From: Paramagnetospirillum marisnigri
Lineage (GTDB): Bacteria; Pseudomonadota; Alphaproteobacteria; Rhodospirillales; Magnetospirillaceae
NCBI RefSeq assembly: GCF_001650715.1
Contig: NZ_LWQT01000045.1
Location: 1 to 64,000 of the forward strand
DNA length: 64,000 bases
Direction of reading: 5' to 3'
A program made the translations under genes and the position numbers. The notes below the pieces were generated by a model, which did no database searches, was not told where the DNA came from, and was given only the letters and a program-made list of their open reading frames with translations. Shown piece by piece: positions 9,169 through 18,215 of the stretch (its first letter is position 1; every line of letters begins with the position of its first letter).

Positions 9169-9838
9169 GCAGGTTGACCCGCATGGGCTGGTCGAAGGCG
9201 AACTTGCCCTCGGGGCCGGGCTGGGCGAGGCGGACGAAGCGCTCGCGCATCTCGGCATCCAGTTCGGCGAATTTGGCCTCGCGCTCGCTGTTAGCCGAAA
9301 TGATCTTGTCGCGGAAGGTCTCGTAGTCCGGCAGATGCATGGGATGGACATAGGTGAATTCGGCCGCTTCCTCCAGCCCGTGCACCCAGGCCCCCTTCAC
9401 CGCCGCCAGGGCGGCGCCGCGCACCCAGGTCTCGTCGTCGATGGGGCGCACCGCCTCGAAGAAGGCGCCATGGGGCAGCGGCTCGGAGACATAGACCTCG
9501 CCGCCGGGCTTCAGCACCCGCGCCGCCTCAGCCAGGGCCTTGGCCTGATGCTCGATGGGAATGTGGTGCAGACTGTTGAAGAAGATCACCGAGTCGACAC
9601 TTTCGTCGTCGGCGGGCAGATTCTGGCCGACACCGTCCACGATCTCCTCGTCCGACACCTTGGATGCAGCCCGGGCCTTGGCCAATTGCCGGGGGCTGCA
9701 TTCCACTCCCAACACATGGGCACCGAAACGGGCCAGCAGCCGCACCAGGGCACCGTCGCCGCAGCCCACGTCGATCACCCGCTTGCCATCCAGCTTCAGC
9801 GTCTCCACGATGACATCGGTATTGCGGCGTCGGTCCAC
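9155..9838 (-). CDS. Class I SAM-dependent methyltransferase (UbiE/Methyltransf_11 type)
   Basis: A 227-residue protein. The SAM-binding motif I (VIDVGCGDGALVRLL) lies near residue 20, motif II region VLGVECS near 43, and the motif following the acidic loop (DSVIFFNSLHHIP, then LKPGGEVYVSEPL) near 80-115. These are the standard elements of a Methyltransf_11 fold. The substrate cannot be deduced. It converges on the glycosyltransferase gene with a 14-base overlap and diverges from the DUF218 gene. Confidence 0.85.
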   Translation of the reverse strand: MDRRRNTDVIVETLKLDGKRVIDVGCGDGALVRLLARFGAHVLGVECSPRQLAKARAASKVSDEEIVDGVGQNLPADDESVDSVIFFNSLHHIPIEHQAKALAEAARVLKPGGEVYVSEPLPHGAFFEAVRPIDDETWVRGAALAAVKGAWVHGLEEAAEFTYVHPMHLPDYETFRDKIISANSEREAKFAELDAEMRERFVRLAQPGPEGKFAFDQPMRVNLLRKV

Positions 9839-9878
9839 GGTGTCCTCCGTATCAATTCTACGAAATCATTAAGTGATC

Positions 9879-10388
9879 ATGACAGCTTCTGTCGACAGAT
9901 TCGACGCCGCCATCGTGTTGGGCGCCATGGTCCGTGCCGATGGCCGCCCAAGCCCCGCCCTGGCGAGACGGGTGGCCCACGGCGTCCGGCTGGCGCAGGC
10001 GGGAACCGTCGGGCATCTGCTGATGAGCGGCGGACCGGTGCGCCATCCCCGCCCGGAAAGCCTGGTGATGCGCGACCTCGCCCTGGCGGCCGGACTGGCG
10101 CCCGAGCGCATCCTCACCGAGGAGACCTCGGTCAACACCATCGGCAATGCCCGGGAGTCGCGTCCCATGGTCGAGGCAAGGGGCTGGACCCGGCTGCTGC
10201 TGGTGAGCGATGCCTGCCACCTGCCTCGGGCGATCTATGTCTTTCGCCGTCTGGGACTGGCCGTAAGCCCCGCCCCGGTCTGGCCCGAGGGACTGCCGAG
10301 GGCGGAATGGTGGCTGGCCTGGGCGCGCGAGGCCGCCGCCCTGCCCTGGACCGTCCTGCGGGTGGAGCGATCCCGGCTGGGCTGGTAA
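9879..10388 (+). CDS. DUF218 (YdcF/SanA-like) family protein
   Basis: A 169-residue protein of the DUF218 fold. The hallmark segments are present: AAIVLGAMVRADGRPSP at the N-terminus, GHLLMSGGP, the acidic/threonine segment EETSVNTIGNARES, and LLVSDACHLPRA. Related proteins include YdcF and SanA, the latter linked to envelope barrier function. There is no obvious signal peptide or membrane segment here. I chose ATG 9879; a GTG two codons upstream (9873) is possible. The biochemical function of this family is not settled. Confidence 0.85.
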   Translation: MTASVDRFDAAIVLGAMVRADGRPSPALARRVAHGVRLAQAGTVGHLLMSGGPVRHPRPESLVMRDLALAAGLAPERILTEETSVNTIGNARESRPMVEARGWTRLLLVSDACHLPRAIYVFRRLGLAVSPAPVWPEGLPRAEWWLAWAREAAALPWTVLRVERSRLGW

Positions 10389-10448
10389 TCCGACGGATCA
10401 ATAAAAAATACGGATTTCATTTGAGGGAAGATTGACCAAGCTTCCCCG

Positions 10449-10838
10449 CTATTCGGCCATGCCGATGACCTGCATCTTGACCGGCACCGCCCCCAGATAG
10501 GTCATGTGCAGCCGCCGGGCGGCCCCCTGGGACAGGTCGATGGCGCGGCCGGTGAAGGGGCCGCGATCGGTGATGCAGACCACCACCGATTTCTTGCGAT
10601 CCGGCCGGGACACCTCGACCAGCGTGCCGAACGGCAGGCTGGGATGGGCGGCGGTCAGTCCCTTGGGATTGTACTTCTCGCCATTGGCGGTGCGCTTACC
10701 CTTGAAGCCGGGGCCATACCAGGACGCGACACCATAGCTTTCGGCCCGCGATGGATGGGGGCCGATCAACTCGGCCTTGGCTGTGCCCGAAAGGGTGATC
10801 ATGGCGGCAGCCGCCAGGATGGTCTTCGTCGGGGTCAT
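10449..10838 (-). CDS. RlpA-like double-psi beta-barrel protein
   Basis: A 129-residue secreted protein. Residues 1-22 form a signal peptide (TILAAAAMITLSGTAKA), followed by an RlpA domain with the characteristic YGVASWYGPGFKGKRTANGE, FGTLVEV and ITDRGPF motifs ending in DLSQGAARRL. RlpA proteins act on peptidoglycan, some as lytic transglycosylases for denuded glycans at septa. There is no lipobox cysteine and no SPOR domain, so this is a short soluble periplasmic form. Its upstream region shares a 335-base divergent gap with the peroxidase gene. Confidence 0.88.
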   Translation of the reverse strand: MTPTKTILAAAAMITLSGTAKAELIGPHPSRAESYGVASWYGPGFKGKRTANGEKYNPKGLTAAHPSLPFGTLVEVSRPDRKKSVVVCITDRGPFTGRAIDLSQGAARRLHMTYLGAVPVKMQVIGMAE

Positions 10839-11173
10839 GGCTATGAACCTTACAGTTCCTGGATACGGGCGCCATTCTGCCCGCGAAAGTGATAATTCTC
10901 TGTGAATAATCTCACATTTGCGAACGACTTGTAAACGACATTAGCCCGACCCGGCCAGGCAACAGACCACTTCGTTGAACACATCTAAATTAGGATAATT
11001 AAAAAGAATCTAATATCGCGTTGATCCACATCATTGCGGTTAATACGTATACGCGTAAATATCAGGCCCGAAGCGCCCCAGAGGCGACGCCACCCGAGGT
11101 GCGCTTCTTTGACTGAACCGACTCCGGGTTCGCGCGATATGCGGGCGCGCCCGGACTTCATCGGGGGGAACTA
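10839..11173. other. Divergent intergenic region between rlpA-like and peroxidase genes
   Basis: No gene is seen. The segment is notably AT-rich around 10,900-11,070 compared with its surroundings. It contains the FNR-like site at 11,021-11,034 and a GGGGGGAA ribosome binding site just before the peroxidase start. Confidence 0.7.
11021..11034 (+). promoter_or_regulatory. FNR/ANR-type anaerobox upstream of cytochrome c peroxidase
   Basis: The sequence TTGATCCACATCAT matches the FNR consensus TTGAT-N4-ATCAA at nine of ten informative positions. It lies 140 bases before the peroxidase start. Low-oxygen control by an FNR-type regulator is well known for bacterial di-heme peroxidases. Direct activation at this site is inference. 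Confidence 0.65.
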
Positions 11174-12184
11174 ATGACTCTCAAAGCAGCTCTTCTGTCC
11201 TTGACCGTCGGTCTCGCGGTCACTTTCTCTTCGGCCTCGGTCATGGCCAAGCCCGCCGACGAGCCGATCCAGCCGATCCAGCCCGCCAAGGTCAAGAATG
11301 TCGGCCTGGTCGAATTGGGCAAGAAGCTCTATTTCGACACCCGCCTGTCCAAGTCGGGCTTCATTTCGTGCAATTCGTGCCACAACCTGTCCATGGGCGG
11401 CACCGACAACCTGAAGACCTCCATCGGCCACAACTGGAACAAGGGGCCGATCAACGCCCCGACCGTTCTGAATTCCAGCCTCAACGTCGCCCAGTTCTGG
11501 GATGGCCGCGCCAAGGACCTCAACGCCCAGGCGGGCGGCCCCATCGCCAATCCCGGCGAGATGGCCTCCAACCACACCCTGGCGGTGGAAGTGTTGCAGT
11601 CCATTCCGGGCTATGTGGCCGAGTTCAAGACGGTATTCGGCACCGAAAAGGTCACCATCGAAGAAGTCACCAAGGCCATCGCCGCCTTCGAGGAGACCCT
11701 GGTCACCCCCAATTCCCGCTTCGACAAGTGGCTGAAGGGTGACAAGAAGGCGCTGAAGGCCGACGAAGTGGCGGGCTACAAGCTGTTCAAGGACTCCGGC
11801 TGCACCGCTTGCCATAATGGCGCGGCGGTGGGCGGCAACTCGTTCCAGAAGATGGGCGTGGTCGAGGCCTATCAGGCCACCAGCCCGGCCGAGGGACGCG
11901 TGGGAGTGACCAAGGACGAGGCCGACCGCTTCAACTTCAAGGTCCCGACGCTGCGCAATGTCGAACTGACCTATCCCTACTTCCATGACGGCGAAGCCGC
12001 CACCCTGCCCCAGGCCGTCGACACCATGGGCCGCATCCAGCTTGGCAAGAAGTTCACCCCCGAGGAGAACACCAAGATCGTGGCCTTCCTGAAGACCCTG
12101 ACCGGCGACCAGCCCAACTTCAAGCTGCCGATCCTGCCGCCGTCGTCCGACGCCACCCCGCGTCCGACGCCGTTCGACAAGTAA
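11174..12184 (+). CDS. Di-heme cytochrome c peroxidase
   Basis: A 336-residue periplasmic enzyme reducing hydrogen peroxide to water with electrons from small c-type cytochromes. Residues 1-25 form a signal peptide ending SVMA. Two heme c attachment motifs are present: Cys66-Cys69-His70 (CNSCH) and Cys210-Cys213-His214 (CTACH). The length and spacing match the bacterial CcpA/MauG superfamily. The start follows a clear GGGGGGAA site. An FNR-like box upstream and an intrinsic terminator downstream indicate a single-gene unit induced at low oxygen. Confidence 0.94.
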   Translation: MTLKAALLSLTVGLAVTFSSASVMAKPADEPIQPIQPAKVKNVGLVELGKKLYFDTRLSKSGFISCNSCHNLSMGGTDNLKTSIGHNWNKGPINAPTVLNSSLNVAQFWDGRAKDLNAQAGGPIANPGEMASNHTLAVEVLQSIPGYVAEFKTVFGTEKVTIEEVTKAIAAFEETLVTPNSRFDKWLKGDKKALKADEVAGYKLFKDSGCTACHNGAAVGGNSFQKMGVVEAYQATSPAEGRVGVTKDEADRFNFKVPTLRNVELTYPYFHDGEAATLPQAVDTMGRIQLGKKFTPEENTKIVAFLKTLTGDQPNFKLPILPPSSDATPRPTPFDK

Positions 12185-12202
12185 GGCGTCAAGCCTGTTT
12201 GA

Positions 12203-12237
12203 AGCCCCGGAGAGCCTGCGCTCTCCGGGGCTTTTTT
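12203..12237 (+). terminator. Rho-independent terminator after peroxidase
   Basis: A perfect 13-bp stem (12,203-12,215 with 12,220-12,232) has a four-base loop and is followed by TTTTT. It lies 18 bases after the stop codon. Confidence 0.92.
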
Positions 12238-12338
12238 CATGGGCGAGGCGGTATCGGTTGGCGGAAGCTGGGCCATTCTATATTGTATTGTGCCCCGCAC
12301 GGCCCAATGGCCGCCCGCACACATGGATCGAGCACGTT

Positions 12339-14000
12339 ATGGACCAGAGCAAGCGCGTCTACATCTATGACACCACCCTGCGCGATGGCGCCCAGACCCA
12401 GGGAGTGGACTTTTCCGCCGCCGACAAGGCGCGAATCGCGCGTGAACTGGACCGTCTGGGCATCGACTATATCGAGGGCGGCTGGCCGGGAGCCAATCCC
12501 ACCGACGACGCCTTCTTCGCGGCGCCACCCGCCTTCAAGCGCTCGCGCCTGACCGCCTTCGGCATGACGCGGCGCTCGGGCCGCTCGGCCGACAACGATC
12601 CCGGCTTCAACGCCCTGCTCACCACCCCGGCCCGCATCGTCACCATGGTGGGCAAAAGCTGGGACTTCCAGGTCACCGTCGCGCTGGGCATCGAGCTGGA
12701 CGAGAATCTGCGCATGGTCTCGGACTCGGTGGCCCATGCCAGGACCCGCATGGAAGAGGTGATGTTCGACGCCGAGCATTTCTTCGACGGCTACAAAGCC
12801 AATCCGGGCTATGCCCTGGCCGCGGTCAAGGCCGCCCATGAGGCGGGGGCGCGCTGGGTGGTGCTGTGCGATACCAATGGCGGCACCCTGCCCCACGAGA
12901 TGGAGCGCATCGTCGGCGAGGTGATCGCGGCGGGCATCCCCGGCAGCCATATCGGCGTCCACTGTCACAACGATTCCGACACCGCCGTGGCCAATTCCCT
13001 GGCCGCCGTCAAGGCGGGCGCCCGCCAGATCCAGGGCACCCTGAACGGGCTGGGCGAGCGCTGCGGCAATGCCAATCTGGTCTCCATCATCCCCGCCCTG
13101 ATGCTGAAGATGGGCTTCGAGACCGGCATCAATCCCGAGGACCTGCGGAACCTTGTTTCGGTATCCCGCGCGCTCGACGAGGTGCTGGACCGTCATCCGT
13201 CGCGCGGCCAGCCCTATGTGGGCGGTTCGGCCTTCGCCCATAAAGGCGGGCTGCACGTCTCGGCGGTGGCCAAGGACCCCAAATGCTACGAGCATATCGA
13301 TCCGTCCTCGGTGGGCAATGTCCGCCACATCGTCATGAGCGATCAGGCCGGGCGCTCCAATCTGGTGGCGCGCATGGCCGAGATCGGCGTCGATCTCGAC
13401 ACGGTGAAGAAAGAAGCCCTGATCGGCGTGGTCGAGCAGATGCAGGTCGGCTTCGACCCGCGCGACGTCAAGGATCTGGTGGATCTGGTCAAGCATCTGG
13501 AGCACGAGGGCTATGCCTATGACCAGGCCGCCGCCAGTTTCGAGCTGCTGGTGCGCCGCGCCCTGGGCGAGGTGCCGGAATACTTCACCCTGGAACGCTA
13601 CCGCGTCATCGACGAGCGCCGCCGCAATGCCAAGGGCGACTGGATCACCCTGTCGGAAGCCACCGTCAAGGTCGAGGTCGCGGGCAAGGAATATATCGAG
13701 GTGGGCGAAGGCACCGGCCCGGTCCACGCCTTCGACGTTGCCCTGCGCAAGGTGCTGACCACCGTCTATCCCGAGCTGACCGCCCTGGAGCTGAAGGACT
13801 ACCGCGTCCGCATCACCGAAAGCACGGTGGGCACCGCCGCCAAGACCCGCGTCACCATCGAGAGCGAGGACGACCAGGGCCATCTGTGGACCACGGTGGG
13901 CGTGCACACCAATGTGCTGGAGGCCTCGCTGGAAGCGCTGCAGGACTCCATCACCTTCATGCTGTTCCGCTATCGCGACAAGGGCGTCAAGGCGGCATGA
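12339..14000 (+). CDS. cimA: (R)-citramalate synthase
   Basis: A 553-residue enzyme of the isopropylmalate/homocitrate/citramalate synthase family. It condenses pyruvate and acetyl-CoA to citramalate, the entry to the threonine-independent isoleucine route. The TIM-barrel begins YIYDTTLRDGAQTQGVDFS. The metal-binding GVHCHNDSDTAVANS and the GLGERCGNANL loop are present. A LeuA-type C-terminal regulatory domain covers about residues 410-550. The full length and the order of motifs favour the CimA group over LeuA. ATG 12,339 is chosen because homology begins at MDQSKRVYIYD. The stop overlaps the next start as ATGA. Confidence 0.92.
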   Translation: MDQSKRVYIYDTTLRDGAQTQGVDFSAADKARIARELDRLGIDYIEGGWPGANPTDDAFFAAPPAFKRSRLTAFGMTRRSGRSADNDPGFNALLTTPARIVTMVGKSWDFQVTVALGIELDENLRMVSDSVAHARTRMEEVMFDAEHFFDGYKANPGYALAAVKAAHEAGARWVVLCDTNGGTLPHEMERIVGEVIAAGIPGSHIGVHCHNDSDTAVANSLAAVKAGARQIQGTLNGLGERCGNANLVSIIPALMLKMGFETGINPEDLRNLVSVSRALDEVLDRHPSRGQPYVGGSAFAHKGGLHVSAVAKDPKCYEHIDPSSVGNVRHIVMSDQAGRSNLVARMAEIGVDLDTVKKEALIGVVEQMQVGFDPRDVKDLVDLVKHLEHEGYAYDQAAASFELLVRRALGEVPEYFTLERYRVIDERRRNAKGDWITLSEATVKVEVAGKEYIEVGEGTGPVHAFDVALRKVLTTVYPELTALELKDYRVRITESTVGTAAKTRVTIESEDDQGHLWTTVGVHTNVLEASLEALQDSITFMLFRYRDKGVKAA

Positions 14001-14755
14001 GCGACGCGGCACCGGCCCCCGGCCCCGCCATCATCCTGGTGCGGCCGCAACTGGCCGAGAACATGGGCACCGCCGCCCGGGCCATGCTCAATTGCGGCCT
14101 GACCGACCTGCGCATCGTGGCGCCGCGGACCAGTCCGCTGGACGAGCGCGCCATCGCGGCGGCCTCGGGCGCCGACCGGCTGTTGCTTGGCGCCAAGGTG
14201 GTGGAGACCACGGCCGAGGCGGTGGCCGATCTGCACCGGGTCTGGTGCACCACCGGACGCGACCGCTACATGGTCAAGCCGGTGGACACGCCGCGCCAGG
14301 CCGCCGCCGCCATGCGGGCGGTGGAGGCCGAGGGAATGCGCTGTGGCGTGCTGTTCGGCCCCGAGCGCACCGGGCTGGAAAACGACGATGTCGCCATCGC
14401 CGACACCGTGCTGACGGTGCCGCTCAATCCCGACTATTGCTCGCTCAACCTGGCCCAGGCGGTGCTGCTGGTGTCCTATGAGTGGTTCCAGATGGAGGCC
14501 GCCTCCACCCTGCCCGCCATGACCAAGGGCGCCGAGGGTCCCGCCTCCAAGGAGAAGCTGCTGACCTTCTTCAATCACCTGGAACGGGAACTGGATGAGT
14601 GCGGCTTCCTGCGCATCCCCGACAAGCGCCCGACCATGATCCGCAACATCCGCAACATGTTCCAGCGGGCAGGGCTCACGGGGCAGGAAATCCAGACGCT
14701 GCACGGCATCGTCCACGAACTGGTGACCTATCGCCACAAGAAGGGCGGCGCCTGA
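13997..14755 (+). CDS. SpoU-family RNA 2'-O-methyltransferase (TrmJ-like)
   Basis: A 252-residue RNA methyltransferase of the SPOUT class. It shows the three SpoU motifs: PQLAENMGTAARAMLNCGL near the N-terminus, LFGPERTGLENDD in the middle, and YCSLNLAQAVLLVSYEW. TrmJ methylates tRNA position 32, and the length matches TrmJ rather than TrmH. A C-terminal helical extension (about residues 180-250) is also as in TrmJ. Translation is coupled to cimA through the overlapping ATGA. The exact target nucleotide is inference from the family. Confidence 0.85.
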   Translation: MSDAAPAPGPAIILVRPQLAENMGTAARAMLNCGLTDLRIVAPRTSPLDERAIAAASGADRLLLGAKVVETTAEAVADLHRVWCTTGRDRYMVKPVDTPRQAAAAMRAVEAEGMRCGVLFGPERTGLENDDVAIADTVLTVPLNPDYCSLNLAQAVLLVSYEWFQMEAASTLPAMTKGAEGPASKEKLLTFFNHLERELDECGFLRIPDKRPTMIRNIRNMFQRAGLTGQEIQTLHGIVHELVTYRHKKGGA

Positions 14756-14774
14756 AAACGCCGCCCCCGCCGCC

Positions 14775-15632
14775 TCAGGCCGCCTTGCGATCCCGCAGAT
14801 AGGTCGCCAGCTTGCCGTCCTCGATCCGGATGTGGTTCTTCAGCCAGTTGGAGACGTATTCGAACATCTTCGCCACCGCGTCGGGCTTTCCGTCGCCGAT
14901 GGTTCCCCGCAGCTTGGCGAAGGTGTCGAGGAAGTCGCGGTGATGGCGGCGATGGGCGTCGATCTCGCCATAGCCGTGACGGTTCATCACCTCTTCCTCT
15001 TCCTTGAAATGGGCGGTGAGGACGTTGTCGACCATGTCGATCATGGACTGGGCGGCATGCTGGCCGCCGCCGCTCATCATCTCGGAATAGAGCCGGTTGA
15101 CCTCGGCGAACATCTCCTGGTGATGACGGTCGATAGCGGCGATGCCCATGTTGAGGGCATTGTCCCATTCCAGCAGCTTCATCTCGGATTTCTCGGCGCG
15201 GACCTGGGACAGGAACCGTCCCACTTCGGCCCGCAGATACTCGGCCTGGCGCGACAGGTCGCTGGCGGAGGTATGGATATGCTCGGCCGCGCCGCCGGTA
15301 TCACGGGCTGCCTGTTCCACCGCCACCACGCTGGAAGAGACCTCGGCGGTTCCCGCCGCCGCCTGTTCCACGTTGCGGGCGATTTCGGCCGTGGCCGCCG
15401 ACTGCTCCTGCACCGCCGAAGCCACCGACGAACTGATCTCGCCCATCTGGTTGATGACTTGCGAGATGGAGTCGATGGCTCGCACGGCATTGGAAGTGCC
15501 TTCCTGCACCGCGCGGATCTGGGCGGCAATCTCCTCGGTGGCCCTGCCCGTCTGGGTGGCGAGATGCTTGACCTCGTTGGCCACCACGGCAAAGCCCTTG
15601 CCGGCGTCACCGGCGCGCGCCGCCTCGATGGT
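14775..15632 (-). pseudogene. 3' half of an interrupted chemoreceptor with C-terminal hemerythrin domain
   Basis: The reading frame enters at the element border and encodes the last 284 residues of a chemoreceptor with no start of its own. It begins [20 protein letters not shown], the descending arm of the signalling hairpin, and continues through the methylation helix. It ends in a bacteriohemerythrin domain: [23 protein letters not shown], then [11 protein letters not shown]. Those are the di-iron ligands expected for oxygen binding (HxxxE, HxxxH, HxxxxD). The matching 5' half lies at 30,171-31,415 beyond the inserted element. Joined, the protein would be about 699 residues, comparable in design to DcrH-type oxygen-sensing chemoreceptors. 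An internal start at 15,587 could give a soluble fragment. Confidence 0.9.
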
Positions 15633-15654
15633 AGAGTTTTGTCCTATTAAACAA
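15609..15654. mobile_element. attL, left junction of the integrated element
   Basis: Bases up to 15,632 match the chemoreceptor coding sequence (through CTCGATGGT); from 15,633 the sequence is foreign and AT-rich. The arm at 15,636-15,654 (GTTTTGTCCTATTAAACAA) is the inverted counterpart of the right arm at 30,150-30,168, with 17 of 19 positions matching. The candidate crossover dinucleotide is GT at 15,631-15,632, three bases from the arm. Confidence 0.85.
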
Positions 15655-15723
15655 AAGATAAGACGCTGGATTATGCTCCACCCTCAGCATAAACTAAGGT
15701 TCCGCTTCGCTCGGACCGGAACC

Positions 15724-17346
15724 ATGGCTCTCGCATTTTCCTACCTGCGCATGTCGCGCCCGGAACAGATCAAAGGCGACTCGCTCCGGCGTCAGCTTGA
15801 GGCATCACGTGAGTATGCCATCAAGCACGGCCTGACCCTCAACGAAACCATGCAAGACATCGGCGTATCCGCCTTCCGAGGTAAGAACCGCACCGAGGGA
15901 ACGCTGGCGGCCTTTCTCGACCTGATCCGGGACGGCGACATTCCATCGGGATCGGTATTGCTGGTTGAGAACCTCGACCGGCTGTCACGGGAGCAGGTCT
16001 CCACCGCCCTGGCGCTGTTCCTGTCGATCATCGACGCCGGGGTTTCCATCGTCACCCTGTCGGACGGGCAAGTGTATTCCAAGGCGGAAGTGGATCGGGA
16101 TTTCACCAAGCTGCTGATGTCCATTGTCTACATGGCCCGCGCCCATGATGAGAGCGCCATGAAATCAGCGCGGCTGGTCGAGAGCTGGAAGGCTAAGCGG
16201 GCTCGGGCTCAAGCCGATCCAAGGGCGAAGCTCACAGGGTGCGTTCCCGGATGGCTGACGCTCAACAAGGCTCGGACGGAATTCCGGGTTCGGGAAGATC
16301 GGGCGGCGATTGTCTGCCGCCTCTTCGAGGAATGTGCTTCTGGAATCGGCAGCCGGATGAGTGCGCGGAGGCTGAACGATGAAAATGTCACTCCGTTCGG
16401 GCGGGCCAAGGGCTGGCGCAACACAAGCATCCGCCAGATCCTGACGAACGAGGCGGTGATAGGGCGGTTCCAGCCCGGCGTAATGAAGGATGGGGTGCGG
16501 GTTCCGGAAGGTCCGCCCATCGAGGGCTATTTCCCGGCCATTGTGCCCGAGGCTCTGTTCTTCCGCGCCCAGAAGGCGATGACCGGGCGGCGGAAAGGAT
16601 CGGCGGGGCAGGATCGAGGAACCTGTGCCAATTTGTTTCGCGGGCTTGTCAGATGCGCCTATTGCGGCGGCCCAATGTATTATCACACCAGCGGCGGCCT
16701 GCCCGAGGGGCAGGGCTGGCTGCAATGCGATATCGCCCGCCGCCGGGTTCGGAAAGATGGGGAACTCGTATGCTCCCACATCAAAACCTATCCTTATGAA
16801 ATGCTCGAAAGGCACGTCCTCGCCTGCTTGCCCGATATCGACATCAGCCAGATGCTCGATTTTGAAAATCAGGCGACCGCCGCCCTGCGAGAAGAGCATG
16901 GCCAAGTGGAGGCCCGGCTTGACTCCGCCTTGGCCAAGCAGAAGCGTCTGGTGGCGATGGCGGAGGAGGTCGAGCCCGGTGACGGTGACGAGGTTGACGA
17001 TGCCTTGGCTGGCCGAATCGCGGAATTGCGATCGGAAATCCGCTCACTACGAGCCCGCCGAAAGGAATTGGAGGGACGCCTTCAATCGACAGGGGCGGCA
17101 GTTGTGAACGGCGAGCATGAACTGATGATGGCCGCATTGGAGCACATGCAGCGCCTGGACGAGATCGACGACCGCTCGGAGCGCTACCGGGCCAGAGCCA
17201 GCTTCGCACAGGATCTGAAGCGGTTCATTGAGCGGATCGATATCAACGAAGCCTTTGCAGACGTCATTCCCCATGGCGGCGAGGGCATTGCCCTTATTCT
17301 CGATGCCAAGGCCTTCGCAGGAATGATGGAAGGGAATCAAGCGTAA
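15724..17346 (+). CDS. Large serine recombinase (site-specific integrase)
   Basis: A 540-residue recombinase. The N-terminal resolvase domain starts ALAFSYLRMSRPEQIKGDSL, with catalytic Ser11 and the downstream arginines of LVENLDRLSREQ. It is followed by the Recombinase domain (GWRNTSIRQILTNEAVIGRF), a zinc-ribbon domain (VRCAYCGGPMYY, with further cysteines in LQCDIARRR and CSHIK) and a C-terminal coiled coil. This architecture belongs to phiC31/Bxb1-type integrases that join attP and attB at a 2-bp core and need a directionality factor for excision. It is the first gene inside the left border, reading away from it, as expected. ATG 15,724 is chosen; an in-frame ATG at 15,673 is possible. 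No obvious directionality factor was identified. Confidence 0.95.
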   Translation: MALAFSYLRMSRPEQIKGDSLRRQLEASREYAIKHGLTLNETMQDIGVSAFRGKNRTEGTLAAFLDLIRDGDIPSGSVLLVENLDRLSREQVSTALALFLSIIDAGVSIVTLSDGQVYSKAEVDRDFTKLLMSIVYMARAHDESAMKSARLVESWKAKRARAQADPRAKLTGCVPGWLTLNKARTEFRVREDRAAIVCRLFEECASGIGSRMSARRLNDENVTPFGRAKGWRNTSIRQILTNEAVIGRFQPGVMKDGVRVPEGPPIEGYFPAIVPEALFFRAQKAMTGRRKGSAGQDRGTCANLFRGLVRCAYCGGPMYYHTSGGLPEGQGWLQCDIARRRVRKDGELVCSHIKTYPYEMLERHVLACLPDIDISQMLDFENQATAALREEHGQVEARLDSALAKQKRLVAMAEEVEPGDGDEVDDALAGRIAELRSEIRSLRARRKELEGRLQSTGAAVVNGEHELMMAALEHMQRLDEIDDRSERYRARASFAQDLKRFIERIDINEAFADVIPHGGEGIALILDAKAFAGMMEGNQA

Positions 17347-17703
17347 AGGGTGTTCTAAAGTGCTTGCTTGGGCTATCTGACCGCTATGCCCCGGCAACCG
17401 CCACTCGTCGGGAGCGTCCGATATGACCCTGTTGTGCCAAGATCCATCACTCGTACCTGTTATCCAGAGCGACTTAATTGGGCAGGAAGCAGATGTCATG
17501 TTAGTTATCGGCGATTTGGTTCGGGCCATGACGACGGCGACGGTCACGGAATTTCCAATCTGCTCGGAGCAGTGATTGGCATCACTCTCCAATTCCAAAA
17601 TGGAAGGTGGCTTGCCTCATTCCTGCCATGGTGTCGCGCTACGCTTTCCATCTTGACTGACGCGGGGCACATTCGCCTCTGTCTAACAATCCCGGAGGTT
17701 TCC
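17347..17703. other. Non-coding or unresolved stretch inside the element
   Basis: A small frame from ATG 17,423 to 17,575 (50 codons) lacks a convincing ribosome site and a recognisable product, so it is not called. The end of the segment has a clear CCCGGAGG ribosome site for the gene at 17,704. A promoter for that gene probably lies here, but no clear -35/-10 pair stands out. Confidence 0.5.
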
Positions 17704-18186
17704 ATGAGCCATAAGCTGTTCGGCACCGTTGCCCTTGCTGCCTTGATCGCTGCTGGATCGGCGTTTGCCGCCGATGCTCCGCCTGCCGCGTCTTCCGCAC
17801 CCGCTGCGGCCGCGGCAACAACTGCACCCACTACGCAAGCCACGCCTCCTGCCGCCAGTTCGACGCCTGCAGCCACGGCTGCCCCGACCCCGGCGCCGAC
17901 GGTGGTTCCTGCGCCGGTCGCCGCCGCGCCGGTCGCGACGCCCCCCGCCGTTGCCCCGGCTCCCATGACGGCCATGCCCGCCAAGACGGAGAAGCCACGT
18001 GTCTCCGCATGCACCCGCGCAATCCATTCGGCCGAGCATGCCCTGAAGATGTCCAAGGCCAAGCCGGAGGCCATTGCAGGTGCCTGGCAGCATATCCAGG
18101 CCGCAAAGCAGGCGCGGTCCAAGCACATGAGCGACGCCTGCAAGTCGGAAGCGGCCGCCGCCACCAAGATGTCCAACATGATGTAA
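17704..18186 (+). CDS. Secreted Ala/Pro/Thr-rich small protein
   Basis: A 160-residue predicted periplasmic protein. Residues 1-23 form a signal peptide (LFGTVALAALIAAGSAFAAD). A low-complexity Ala/Pro/Thr segment of about 75 residues follows, then a C-terminal helical, basic domain of about 60 residues (ACTRAIHSAEHALKMSKAKP...) with two cysteines and several His, Lys and Met. The ribosome site GGAGG is well placed. I do not recognise the family. The Pro/Ala linker suggests a tether between the membrane or wall and the small C-terminal domain. It is followed within 30 bases by a truncated channel gene fragment. Confidence 0.75.
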   Translation: MSHKLFGTVALAALIAAGSAFAADAPPAASSAPAAAAATTAPTTQATPPAASSTPAATAAPTPAPTVVPAPVAAAPVATPPAVAPAPMTAMPAKTEKPRVSACTRAIHSAEHALKMSKAKPEAIAGAWQHIQAAKQARSKHMSDACKSEAAAATKMSNMM

Positions 18187-18215
18187 TCATTTGGCAGGGG
18201 GGAGAGGAGATAAAA

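Noticed and set aside
17423-17575. Possible 50-codon gene after the recombinase (candidate directionality factor)
   Set aside because: No good ribosome site and no helix-turn-helix or coiled-coil pattern; it would be attractive by position only.
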